Assembly: GCF_021261325.1 (NCBI RefSeq)
Contig: NZ_JAJSBI010000008.1
Location: 124,001-188,000 of the forward strand
Source of the DNA: Streptomyces guryensis
Lineage (GTDB): Bacteria; Actinomycetota; Actinomycetes; Streptomycetales; Streptomycetaceae
Direction of reading: 5' to 3'
Length of the DNA stretch: 64,000 nucleotides
In this document: positions 10,281 to 18,593 of the stretch, in pieces
How positions within the stretch are numbered: the first letter of the stretch is position 1
Layout: every line of letters begins with the position of its first letter
Position numbers and translations under genes: made by a program
Notes under the pieces: model-generated
Database searches by the model: none
Told to the model about the DNA's origin: nothing
The model's input: the letters and a program-made list of their open reading frames with translations, nothing else

Positions 10281-10340
10281 GACCGACGCGCAGCTGACCG
10301 TGGCCGTCGGGACCGATGCACAGCTGACCGTGGTCGGCGG
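10281..10340. repeat. Two-copy 30-bp tandem repeat
   Basis: In the 162-bp gap after the symporter gene, a 30-bp unit beginning GACCGACGCGCAGCTGACCG occurs at 10281-10310 and again, with a few substitutions, at 10311-10340. A third copy decays after the first bases at 10341. No open gene explains it. Confidence 0.7.
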
Positions 10341-10381
10341 GACGAAGGCGCGGTCGGTGCCAGGCGCCTCCGTCCCGCCCG

Positions 10382-11269
10382 TCACTCCCCCGGGGCCGAC
10401 CCCGTCAACGCCGTGAGGCTGTTGCGTACGTTGTCCATCTGCACCTGCATCTCGTCCGCCCGCTCGCTGTGCTTCTGCAGCTCCTGCTCCGTCTCCCGGG
10501 CGATCTGCTCCTCCCGCAGCCGCGCCGCCGCGAGGATCTCCGCGGCGCGCGCGTTCGCCTCCTCCTGGCAGCGGTGGGCGTACTCCTCCGCGTCCATGAA
10601 CTCCCGCTTCGCCTCGGTCAGTTCGGCATCCGCCCGAGCCGCCCGCCCGGCGTGCCGCGCATCGTGTGCCGCCGCGCGCTCGGCCTCGGCCTGCTCCACC
10701 TCGTCCCACCGCTCGGCGAACTCCTTGGCCTGCTCGGCGAGTTTCACGGTGGCGCGCTGCCGTGCCTCCCTGAGCACGCACAGCAGGTCACCCCGGCCCT
10801 CCTTCAGCGCGCGCCGGGCACCGATGCGGATCTCGTCGGCCTCGGCGCGTGCCACCATGAGCCGCTGACCAGCGTGTTCCTCGGCGTCGGCGCGTACGGC
10901 GTCGGCGTGCGCCTGGGCGGCGTCGAGCACGCTGCTCGCGTGCGCCTGCGCCTCCCCCACCAGCCGGTGAGCCTCCTGCCGGGCGCGCTCCCGGACCGCC
11001 GCGGCCTCCGCCTGCACCATCTGGAAGAGATGCCGGGCACCCTCCCCGAGCGCCTCGTACGTCTGCGGGGACAGCTGCGACACGGTCTCCTGCAGCAGCG
11101 CGGCCTCCGCCTCCATGTCCTTGGCGAGCACGGTGAGCCGGGCCGCCCGCTCCCAGGCGGCATCCCGGTCCAGGGAGAGCGCCTCGGCGAAGACTTCGAC
11201 CTGTTCGGGACAGTAACCGCGCCCCCGAACGGCCCCGAAGCCATGGGGCGAGATCGGTGTGCTGCTCAT
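10382..11269 (-). CDS. DivIVA-like coiled-coil protein, 'cellulose-binding protein' family (295 aa)
   Basis: Soluble, highly charged protein. After an N-terminal segment with a DivIVA-like YCPEQVEVFAEALSLDRD motif (residues 18-37), nearly the whole chain is Ala/Glu/Arg heptads predicted to be continuous coiled coil. Homologues in Streptomyces are annotated 'cellulose-binding protein' but resemble cytoskeletal scaffolds of the DivIVA/Scy/FilP kind, so a structural role at hyphal tips is possible (inference). The start is the ATG at 11269 (MSSTPISPHGFG). It stands alone between convergent and same-strand neighbours. Confidence 0.82.
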   Translation of the reverse strand: MSSTPISPHGFGAVRGRGYCPEQVEVFAEALSLDRDAAWERAARLTVLAKDMEAEAALLQETVSQLSPQTYEALGEGARHLFQMVQAEAAAVRERARQEAHRLVGEAQAHASSVLDAAQAHADAVRADAEEHAGQRLMVARAEADEIRIGARRALKEGRGDLLCVLREARQRATVKLAEQAKEFAERWDEVEQAEAERAAAHDARHAGRAARADAELTEAKREFMDAEEYAHRCQEEANARAAEILAAARLREEQIARETEQELQKHSERADEMQVQMDNVRNSLTALTGSAPGE

Positions 11270-11403
11270 CCTGGAACCCCTCTCCGCCGAACTCTCCGCC
11301 GTACGGGCGCGCAATGATGATTTCGCGCACATCTTGATATATCGGGCAGAAGTGTTCATAACGCGACACTCCGTACGCGGATCGCGATCGGCGTACGGAC
11401 GCG

Positions 11404-11442
11404 GAAGGGCCGGGCCGGTCAGGACGACCGGCCCGGCCCTTC
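11404..11442 (-). terminator. Strong terminator-like hairpin
   Basis: A perfect 17-bp GC-rich stem (11404-11420 with 11426-11442) closes a 5-nt loop between the start of the coiled-coil gene and the end of the giant SUKH-4 gene. Its position about 74 bp downstream of the latter's stop fits a terminator for that minus-strand transcript. Confidence 0.85.
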
Positions 11443-11515
11443 AGGATCAGGTTTTCCGAGCAGTTCGGGTTTCTCGGGAACGCTGCGTCAGCGGTGACGG
11501 GTCAGCAGTGGTACG

Positions 11516-14500
11516 TCACAGCAGCCCGTCCCACATCTGCTCCAGCAGCACCGACCACCAGCTCTCCGGCGAACCGAGCGCCGCCGGGTCCAGGGAGGCC
11601 AGCTGGGCCTGGAAGTCGACGGTCCAACGGCCCGCCTGCTCCTGGTTCAGCCCGAACCTGAGGCGCCACATCCGGCCCAGCAGCGCCAGACACCGCTGGA
11701 ACTCGGGCAGCCCCGTGTTCACGAACTGCGGCGGCACCGGCGCACCGCCGGGGCCCGCCTCCACCGGCACGGCCACGATGTTCGCGGTGCCGTACTGCAC
11801 ACAGACCGCCCGGCCGAAGTCGCTGCCCATGACGAGATACGAGCCCGCGTCCGAGGCCGGCTGCACCCCGCGCTCCTGCGCGAGTTCGGCGAGCGTCGGC
11901 ACCGGCCGCCCCGGCTGGGCCTGCGCCCAGAAGAACGGACCCATGTCCCCCGGCAGCCCAGCCGCCACCAGCGAGTGCGCCACCACCGGCGGCACACCCT
12001 GCCGGGACACGGCAGCCTGCTCGAACCGGAACACACCCGGCCCGAACGCACCCGCCAGCTCCTGCCCCACCGCCTCCGGCGGAATCGGCGCCGCCGCCTG
12101 CACCGGCGGCAACGGCGCCCGCACCGGCGCCGGACGCGCGGGACCGTCCGCCACCTGGTGCAACTCGCCCTGATGCACCAGCAGTTGCTGCATGCCCTGC
12201 TGCCGGCTCGCGTGATCCGTCCCGTACGGCGCGATACTCGTGATCCGCGCCTGCGGCCACTGCTCGCGGATCATCCGCGCACAGTACGCACCCGGCAGCT
12301 CGCACGACTCCAACTCCGTGTGCAGCTCCAGCACCTGGTCCGGCGGCACGTTCATACCGCGCAGCTCGTGGAACATCTGCCACTCCGGGTGCGGCGTACC
12401 CGGCGCCGACCGCCGGATCAACTGCTGCTCCGACCCGTCCTGCGCACGGTAACGCAGCACGGCCTGATACCCGGGCCCCACCGTCGGCTGCCCCTGCGGC
12501 TGCGGGTAGCCGTACGCGGGCGGCGGCACCGCACCGGGCGGTTGCGGAGCACCGGTCGGCGCCATGCCGGGAGCCTGCGGGGGCGCGCCGGGGGCGCCGA
12601 CAGGAGGCGCACCGGGCGCACCCACGGGGGGCCCGGCCAGCACGGTCTCCGCATGGTGCACGGCACCTCGACCACCGGCGGAACCGCCCGGAGCACCGGG
12701 GGCACCGGGCATACCGGGGGCGGCAGGGGGCGGCGGGGTGCCGGGGGCACCGGGTCCGCCCGGCGGCTGCGGGACGCCCTGACCACCGGGACCAGCCGGA
12801 GGCTGCGGGACCCCAGAGCCACCAGGAGCACCGGGAGGCGGGGGGAAGCCAGGCCCACCGGGGCCGCCGGGAGGCTGCGGGGCGCCGGGACCGCCCGGAG
12901 CACCGGGAGGCTGGGGCATGCCAGGGCCACCGGGAGCGCCCGGAGGCTGGGGCACACCAGGACCACCAGGACCACCAGGGGCGCCCGGACCAGCCGGAGG
13001 GCCCGGAGGCGGGGGGAAGCCAGAGCCTCCGGGGCCGCCTGGAGGCTGCGGGACGCCGGGACCACCAGGAGCACCAGGAGCACCAGGAGGCTGGGGCATG
13101 CCAGGGCCACCGGGAGCGCCCGGCGGCGGAGGCACACCAGGACCACCCGACTGCTGCGGAACACCAAGTGCACCAGACGCACCCGGAGCCGCAGGAGGCG
13201 GCGGCACATTCATGCCCGGAGCACCTGGGGCGAATGGCGCGCCGGGCGCGCTCGGTCCACCCGGCCCGCCGGGAAACGCCAGCGCACCGGGCCCGCCCGG
13301 GGCACCGGGAGGCTGCGGCGCACCCGGAACCCCGGGAGGACCGGGAGGCTGCGGCGCACCGGCACCCGGAACACCAGGCGCACCCGGAGGCTGCGGCGCG
13401 CCCGGCCCCATCCGGCCGGGGTCGGCCAGCATCGTGGCCGCTTGGTGGACGTTGGCCGGAGGCGTACCGCCGGGCGGGTGGGGGACGCCCCGCTGATTCG
13501 GGGCGCCGGGCGGATTCGGGCCACCAACCGGAGGCGCCGGCGACTGCGGAGCCCCCGGCCCGGCAGCACCCTCGGGGCCGTCCGGACCGAGCGCCGACAC
13601 CAGTTGCGTCGGCACGTACCCACCCGCACCGGGCCCCGGCGGAGGCGCGCTCCCCGGCCGCCCACCCGGCGTCCCGGGGGCGCCCGGCGGAGGCGGCACG
13701 GCCGAGCCCTGGCGCGGCGAAGGAGCCGCCTTGCTCGTCGCGGCGTCGGCGATGTCCCCGGCGTTCGGCGCAAGCGGTCGCGACGGGGCCCCGGGCGCCT
13801 GCGGATAGCCGTAGGAAGTCGGCGCATGCGGGGCACCCGGCGCCTGCGGATAGCCGTACGACGAAGGCGAAGGCGGAGGCGGAGGCGGCCCCGGCACCGC
13901 CGCACCCTGCGGGTATCCATACCCCGGAGGAGACGGCGGCGGAGTGCCACCCGGCACCGGGCCGGCACCCTGCGGATACCCATAGCCCGGGGGCGGCGGA
14001 GGCGTACCGCCCGGCACACCCGGAGCCCCCGGCTCATCGAACGCCGGCTCCACCGCCGTCCGCGGAAGCCTGCTGCCGCCCGCCATCAGCGCCGTCTCGG
14101 CGTCCGACGGCGTTTCCTCGCCCCCATCGTTCAACGGCGGCGCGAACACGGTCGCGGGCAGCGGGACGGAAAGGTCCTCACCGCCACCGTTGGTGTCCGT
14201 CCCGGCCCAGGGAGTCCCCCCGGCGGGCGAACCCGGCCCACCGGGCGCATCACTCGCCCCGGCCTCCGGCCACCCCGCACCGGCACCCGACGAACCCGCC
14301 GCAGCCGCACCACCCCGCCGATCCGCCATCCCCAGCTTGTCCGCCGCCTCCTGCAACCACTCCGGCGGACTCAGCAGGAACGACGTCTGATTCAGATCCA
14401 CCCGCGCCGAAGACGCAGGCACCCGCTCCGGAGCCTTGTCCGCACGGCCGTACCGCTCCTCGTACCGGCGAATCACCTCACCCACCGGCAACGACGGCCA

Positions 14501-14701
14501 CAACGTCGCCTCACCGCTGTCCCGGGCGATCACCAGCCGCTGCAGACCCCCGTCCGAACGCGGCCCCTCCGCCCGGTCCTCGGCCCACACCACGAACCCG
14601 AGCCCGAACTCCCGCACCCGCACCTCACGATGCTGATACGACGGCACATCCCCGTTGATCCACTCCTCGGCGCGCTCCTGCGCCTGCGCGAAAGTCACCA
14701 T
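11516..14701 (-). CDS. Giant Imm35 / Pro-Gly-rich / deaminase-like / SUKH-4 protein (1,061 aa)
   Basis: Mosaic of toxin-immunity domains. Residues 1-90 look like an Imm35/YrhB domain (MVTFAQAQERAEEWINGDVP). A short linker contains SPPEWLQEAADKLG. Residues about 140-735 are a low-complexity Pro/Gly-rich, collagen-like region. Residues about 740-860 hold an HTELESC...C cluster resembling the zinc core of toxin-type nucleic acid deaminases, but with compressed spacing, so this is tentative. Residues about 875-1061 match SUKH-4 immunity proteins (VNTGLPEFQRCLALLGRMW). The start is the ATG at 14701, 11 nt after GGGGGAG and 8 bp after the upstream stop; a GTG at 14713 would overlap that stop. No signal peptide or secretion domain is seen. 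Confidence 0.75.
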   Translation of the reverse strand: MVTFAQAQERAEEWINGDVPSYQHREVRVREFGLGFVVWAEDRAEGPRSDGGLQRLVIARDSGEATLWPSLPVGEVIRRYEERYGRADKAPERVPASSARVDLNQTSFLLSPPEWLQEAADKLGMADRRGGAAAAGSSGAGAGWPEAGASDAPGGPGSPAGGTPWAGTDTNGGGEDLSVPLPATVFAPPLNDGGEETPSDAETALMAGGSRLPRTAVEPAFDEPGAPGVPGGTPPPPPGYGYPQGAGPVPGGTPPPSPPGYGYPQGAAVPGPPPPPPSPSSYGYPQAPGAPHAPTSYGYPQAPGAPSRPLAPNAGDIADAATSKAAPSPRQGSAVPPPPGAPGTPGGRPGSAPPPGPGAGGYVPTQLVSALGPDGPEGAAGPGAPQSPAPPVGGPNPPGAPNQRGVPHPPGGTPPANVHQAATMLADPGRMGPGAPQPPGAPGVPGAGAPQPPGPPGVPGAPQPPGAPGGPGALAFPGGPGGPSAPGAPFAPGAPGMNVPPPPAAPGASGALGVPQQSGGPGVPPPPGAPGGPGMPQPPGAPGAPGGPGVPQPPGGPGGSGFPPPPGPPAGPGAPGGPGGPGVPQPPGAPGGPGMPQPPGAPGGPGAPQPPGGPGGPGFPPPPGAPGGSGVPQPPAGPGGQGVPQPPGGPGAPGTPPPPAAPGMPGAPGAPGGSAGGRGAVHHAETVLAGPPVGAPGAPPVGAPGAPPQAPGMAPTGAPQPPGAVPPPAYGYPQPQGQPTVGPGYQAVLRYRAQDGSEQQLIRRSAPGTPHPEWQMFHELRGMNVPPDQVLELHTELESCELPGAYCARMIREQWPQARITSIAPYGTDHASRQQGMQQLLVHQGELHQVADGPARPAPVRAPLPPVQAAAPIPPEAVGQELAGAFGPGVFRFEQAAVSRQGVPPVVAHSLVAAGLPGDMGPFFWAQAQPGRPVPTLAELAQERGVQPASDAGSYLVMGSDFGRAVCVQYGTANIVAVPVEAGPGGAPVPPQFVNTGLPEFQRCLALLGRMWRLRFGLNQEQAGRWTVDFQAQLASLDPAALGSPESWWSVLLEQMWDGLL
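12552..13990. repeat. Pro/Gly-rich coding repeat
   Basis: Inside the giant gene the DNA is built from short imperfect repeats encoding PQPPGAPGGPG-like and GYGYPQ-like units. The stretch is open in several frames on both strands. It is coding sequence of the minus-strand gene and will be prone to length variation and to assembly errors. Confidence 0.85.
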
Positions 14702-14709
14702 CGCAACGC

Positions 14710-15708
14710 TCACTCCCCCACCGGAGAGACGGAAGAGACCGGAACGGAATGCGCGAACCCGCCGTCCACCATCAGATTCGCCACCGTCTCCAACTCCGGC
14801 GGATCGCCCGCGAGCCGCGACAGGAACGCGTCGAAGTCCTCACCGCACGGCAGCAACAACCGCTCCACCCGGTCCGCCGGCGCCCACGAAGGATCCACGT
14901 CCCGAGCGTCGTCATACGCACAGAACCACACCGAACCGAGCCGCTCGCCCTTCACCTTCACCGCCAGCAACCCGCCCTGCACAAACCCAACACCCAAGTA
15001 ATCCTTGGTCAGATGGTCACGCAGACACTTGTTGACGTAGACCAGATCATTGACCGCCGCCTCGTCCCGCACCGTGAAGAACGGCTGGTCGACCAACAGC
15101 CCCAACTCGGCGTCCAGCGCCGCCCCCACCGGCGCACACCCACCCGCCGCCTTCAGGAACGAACGGTACGCACCCGGCAGCCGATACCCGAGGTCCTCCT
15201 CGACCCCCTGCACCTGCGACTCCGTCACCGCCACACCCGACTTCGGCAACCCGAAATGCGCCGGCCGCGTCTCCTGCAACGGCCGCGTCCCCCGCTTGCC
15301 CTGATCCACCGCCGCCGTCGCGATCCCACCGTGATGCCGCAGCAACGCCTTCACCTCGACCGGCACCAACTCCAGCCGCCGCGAACCCACCACGTGATGC
15401 CACGTCCAGCCATGCGGCGTCGCCACCGCCGGCACCGTGTCCCACAACTCATGACCCGTCGCCGCCAACGCCGCATTCGCCGACACATAGTCCGTCAGCC
15501 GCAGCTCGTCGACACCGAAACCCTCCGGCGGCTCCGCAATCTCCGCAGCGGCACGCGCATAGACCGAGAAATCGGGGTAACCACGCTCGTCAACCCGTAC
15601 CCCTCTCGGGTGACGTGCGGCCCGGACCGGATCCGGGAAATGCACGACCTGCCCGGCATAGGCCGCGTTCGGCGGCGCGGCTTGCTGCCCGAGCCGACCT
15701 GTCGTCAT
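14710..15708 (-). CDS. WHH-type HNH nuclease fused to SUKH-1 (SMI1/KNR4) domain (332 aa)
   Basis: Toxin-like nuclease joined to an immunity-like domain. Residues 40-130 carry the LHH/GHH/WHH nuclease signature: YPDF at 44-47, YVSANAAL near 74-81, WTWHH at 101-105, LVPVEV at 114-119 and RHHGG at 124-128. Residues 150-305 match SMI1/KNR4, the SUKH-1 immunity fold (VEEDLGYRLPGAYRSFLKA). The order toxin-then-immunity in a single chain is unusual. First gene of an operon with the giant SUKH-4 gene. The start is the ATG at 15708 after GGGGG. Catalytic histidines appear intact. No export signal is visible, so it is probably cytosolic. Confidence 0.8.
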   Translation of the reverse strand: MTTGRLGQQAAPPNAAYAGQVVHFPDPVRAARHPRGVRVDERGYPDFSVYARAAAEIAEPPEGFGVDELRLTDYVSANAALAATGHELWDTVPAVATPHGWTWHHVVGSRRLELVPVEVKALLRHHGGIATAAVDQGKRGTRPLQETRPAHFGLPKSGVAVTESQVQGVEEDLGYRLPGAYRSFLKAAGGCAPVGAALDAELGLLVDQPFFTVRDEAAVNDLVYVNKCLRDHLTKDYLGVGFVQGGLLAVKVKGERLGSVWFCAYDDARDVDPSWAPADRVERLLLPCGEDFDAFLSRLAGDPPELETVANLMVDGGFAHSVPVSSVSPVGE

Positions 15709-16012
15709 GGCGGTTGCCCCCTGCGGCGTTCGTTACGGACCGCGATGACCGCCATCGGCCAACCCGCCCCGTATCTCCTGTACAACCCTCTCCACACGTC
15801 CGCCGCGTGGATCGCGGTGCCGACAGCCTATGCGGTACGACCGCACCGGTCACCGGGCACCGGTCAGCCGCCCTCCGCTTCCGTGACCAGCCGTCACCCC
15901 GCCGTGACAGCCCGCCCAAACCCGGGCGTGTCGCACCGCCCCAGCTTCCGCACCAGCCACGGCATTTGGCACTCTGTGACGTCCGGGGGAGGCTCGGGAG
16001 GGGATGACGATC

Positions 16013-16537
16013 ATGAACTCGACGCAGGCGGGACCACACACGGCACCGCACACAGGGCCGTCCGGCGACCCCCGCATCGGCTGGAGCGCCACCGACACCC
16101 CCCACGCACCCACCCTGCTCCACCGCCGCGACGGCATACTCCCCACCGTCGCCGCCGCACTCTCCGTCCGCGGCGCCACCCTCACCGGCACCGCCGCCCG
16201 CGGCGACCGGCCCCCACCCCTGCACCCACTCGTCCAGGACTTCCTCGACACCCTCACCAGCGCCCAACGCGACCGCTTCACCGGCCGCTGCGCCGAAACC
16301 ATCCTCATCTCCCGCCACATAGCCAACGCGGACGCCGCCCGCAGCAAACGCGCCACCCGCAGACCCATGACCCACGGCGAAGCCCGCAAAGCCCTCAAAC
16401 AGGCCAAACTCACCGCCCGCCGCATCCGCGAGGACGGCGACCCCCTGCACGGCAGCTTCGCCACCCCCTGCCGCGCCTGCACCGCCCTCAGCGCCCACTA
16501 CGGCGTCCGCATCGTCGACCCCGCAGCAGACAACTGA
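16013..16537 (+). CDS. YwqJ-type nucleic acid deaminase (174 aa)
   Basis: Stand-alone protein of the cytidine-deaminase fold, YwqJ-like branch, whose relatives are polymorphic-toxin tips. The zinc-site signature is complete: CAE at residues 93-95 and PCRAC at 152-156 (Cys153, Cys156), with a helical insert between. No leader or secretion domain precedes it. The ATG at 16013 has GGGAGGGG 9 nt upstream; the ATG at 16004 would abut that site. It is divergent from the WHH-SUKH operon and is followed after 62 bp by a SUKH-3 gene, the expected immunity partner. Whether it deaminates RNA, DNA or nucleotides is unknown. Confidence 0.8.
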   Translation: MNSTQAGPHTAPHTGPSGDPRIGWSATDTPHAPTLLHRRDGILPTVAAALSVRGATLTGTAARGDRPPPLHPLVQDFLDTLTSAQRDRFTGRCAETILISRHIANADAARSKRATRRPMTHGEARKALKQAKLTARRIREDGDPLHGSFATPCRACTALSAHYGVRIVDPAADN

Positions 16538-16599
16538 CCCCCACCACCACACGCGAAACGGCCCCGCGCCCACCCAGGACCTCGACGATCGAAGGGCAG

Positions 16600-17094
16600 A
16601 TGCACCCCGACCGCACCTCGACCACGCGCTTCCCCGTACCCGTCGACGCCGCCCTCCGCGCCGCCGGCTGGCAACCCGGACGCTGGGACATAAAACAAGC
16701 CGAGATCTGGGCCGACGCCCTCCGCGACCACACCTCACCAGCAGGCCACCGCCACGCCGTCTTCCCCGCCGCCGTCGAAGCCTGGGCCGAATTCGGCGGC
16801 CTCCACATCACACCCACCGGACCGGGCCGCCAGATCGCCCCCTCGGCCCTCCACCTCGACCCCCTGCACGGCCTCCACATGGCCCGCACCCTCAGCGACC
16901 TCGGCCGCGCCCTCGACACCGAAGTCAGCCCCCTCGGCACCGAAACCGAAACCCATTCCCTCCTCGCCGTCGACACCGAAGGCCGCATCTACGCCCTCGA
17001 TCACACAGGCGACTGGTACCTCGGCCCCGACATCGACCAAGCCCTCGGCAGCCTCGTCTCAGGCATCGAACCCGTACGCCTCACAGCAGGCTGA
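16600..17094 (+). CDS. SUKH-3 family immunity-type protein (164 aa)
   Basis: The small acidic protein matches SUKH-3 along its length: GWQPGRWDI near residues 23-31, then FGGLHI, LDPLHGL, a PLGTE motif and the C-terminal ALGSLVSGIEPVRL. SUKH proteins neutralise nucleic-acid-targeting toxins by binding them. Here it directly follows the YwqJ-type deaminase in the same direction, so it is probably that protein's partner. The ATG at 16600 is preceded by GAAGGG. It ends 24 bp from the convergent histidine kinase gene. Confidence 0.83.
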   Translation: MHPDRTSTTRFPVPVDAALRAAGWQPGRWDIKQAEIWADALRDHTSPAGHRHAVFPAAVEAWAEFGGLHITPTGPGRQIAPSALHLDPLHGLHMARTLSDLGRALDTEVSPLGTETETHSLLAVDTEGRIYALDHTGDWYLGPDIDQALGSLVSGIEPVRLTAG

Positions 17095-17118
17095 ACCCCC
17101 GGACACACACAGGGGCCG

Positions 17119-18402
17119 CTACGCCGCCGGAATCACCGCGGACACCCGGAAACCCCCGGCATCCGTCGGCCCCGACACGAACACCCCACCCAACGCGGTC
17201 ACCCGCTCCTTCATCCCCACCAGCCCGTTCCCCCCGGACGGCAACCGCGCCGACGACGCCGAAGCCACCTCCGGCGGCGGCTCGTTCTCCACCTGCATCG
17301 CGATCTCCGACACCCGATGCGCAAGCCGCACATACGTCTTCGCACCCGCCGCATGCTTGTGGACGTTCGTCAACGCCTCCTGCACGACGCGATACGCGGT
17401 CTGCTCGACCTCAGCGGCATACGACCGCACATCCCCCTCGACGGACAGATCCACCACCATCCCCGCAGCCGCCGACTGCCCGACGAGCTCCTCCAACTCC
17501 TCCAGACAGGGCCCCTCCCCCTCATCCACGGCCTTCGAAGCCGCCACCGCAGCAGCCACCCCCACCGCCACCAACGGAACGGCCTGCTCGGCCCGCCGAG
17601 CACCACCGTCCCCACTCCTCAACACCCCGAGCATCTCCCGCAACTCGGTCAACGCCTGCCGCCCCATGTCCCCCACCAACGCCGCGTTCTTCACGGCCTT
17701 CTCGGGGTCCTTACGGGCAACGGCCTGCAGCGCAGCAGCATGCACAACCATCAGGCTCACCCGATGGGCCACCACGTCATGCATCTCCCGCGCAATCCGA
17801 GTCCGCTCCTCGTTCCGCGCCCACTCGGCCCGCTCCTCAGCCCGCTCGGCCAGCAGCTGCAACTCACGCTCAAGACTGTCCGCCCGCTCCCGCAAGCTCT
17901 CCATCAACCGCCGCCGGGCCCCCACGTACAAACCCAGCAGCAGAGGCGGCGCAGTCATCCCGATCGCCGTCGTGATCGCCGCGAACGGAACGAACCAGTC
18001 CCCCAGATCCCAGGACCCCTTGTCCATGTCCTGCCGCACCCGCACGAACATCACGATCAACATGCCGACGAGCGACATCCCCGCCAGCGAAGCGATGATC
18101 CGCCGCGGCAACTCGGAAGCGGCGAGCGTGTACAGCCCGACGATCCCCATCAGATAGCCCATCTGGGCCGGGGTGATCGCGATGGACACCAACACCACGG
18201 CAATCGGCCACTGCCGCCTCACAAGCAGTGCCGAGCCCGCCAACGCCCCGAACACAACCCCCGCGGCCACCGGAATCCCCGCGTCCCGAGCGAACCGAAC
18301 ACCCTCGAACGCACACTCCACCGCGGACGCCACCGCAAGGCCGACATCCAACACCGCACTGCGCCACCTGGCCCACCACCACGGCCCTCCCCGGGCCGCC
18401 AT
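17119..18402 (-). CDS. Orphan sensor histidine kinase, NarL-partner class (HisKA_3)
   Basis: The protein (427 aa from this start) has about six N-terminal membrane helices, then a coiled-coil linker, the dimerisation and phosphoacceptor helix with EMHDVVAHRVSLMVVHAAAL, and an HATPase domain with QEALTNVHKHA (N box) and the NGLVGMKERV G box. The start chosen is the ATG at 18402, placed by GGGGGAAG; an ATG at 18426 has a GGAGG with too little spacing. No response regulator is adjacent, so its partner must be elsewhere. The ligand is unknown. Confidence 0.88.
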   Translation of the reverse strand: MAARGGPWWWARWRSAVLDVGLAVASAVECAFEGVRFARDAGIPVAAGVVFGALAGSALLVRRQWPIAVVLVSIAITPAQMGYLMGIVGLYTLAASELPRRIIASLAGMSLVGMLIVMFVRVRQDMDKGSWDLGDWFVPFAAITTAIGMTAPPLLLGLYVGARRRLMESLRERADSLERELQLLAERAEERAEWARNEERTRIAREMHDVVAHRVSLMVVHAAALQAVARKDPEKAVKNAALVGDMGRQALTELREMLGVLRSGDGGARRAEQAVPLVAVGVAAAVAASKAVDEGEGPCLEELEELVGQSAAAGMVVDLSVEGDVRSYAAEVEQTAYRVVQEALTNVHKHAAGAKTYVRLAHRVSEIAMQVENEPPPEVASASSARLPSGGNGLVGMKERVTALGGVFVSGPTDAGGFRVSAVIPAA

Positions 18403-18593
18403 GCGCTCTTCCCCCGTCGTGGTCATGCCTCCAGCCTAAGGGCGCCCGCGCCCCGTTTTCCGGCGAGTTTCCGCGATGGGTCTACACCACAGTCCGTAAC
18501 CGAACGTAAGCGAAACAGACCAATATCCCTCGAACTGCTGAATCACACATCGTTCGACCCCGGAAGCCCGGATTCCGCCCGGACGGTATGCCC

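Noticed and set aside
12552..13990. Repeats resembling a CRISPR array
   Set aside because: Units are short, variable and multiples of three, coding for Pro/Gly; there are no constant repeats or unique spacers and no cas genes.
11975..15001. A 1,008-codon plus-strand open frame opposite the SUKH-4 gene
   Set aside because: Arg-rich nonsense composition and no motif; the minus strand has clear immunity and nuclease domains.
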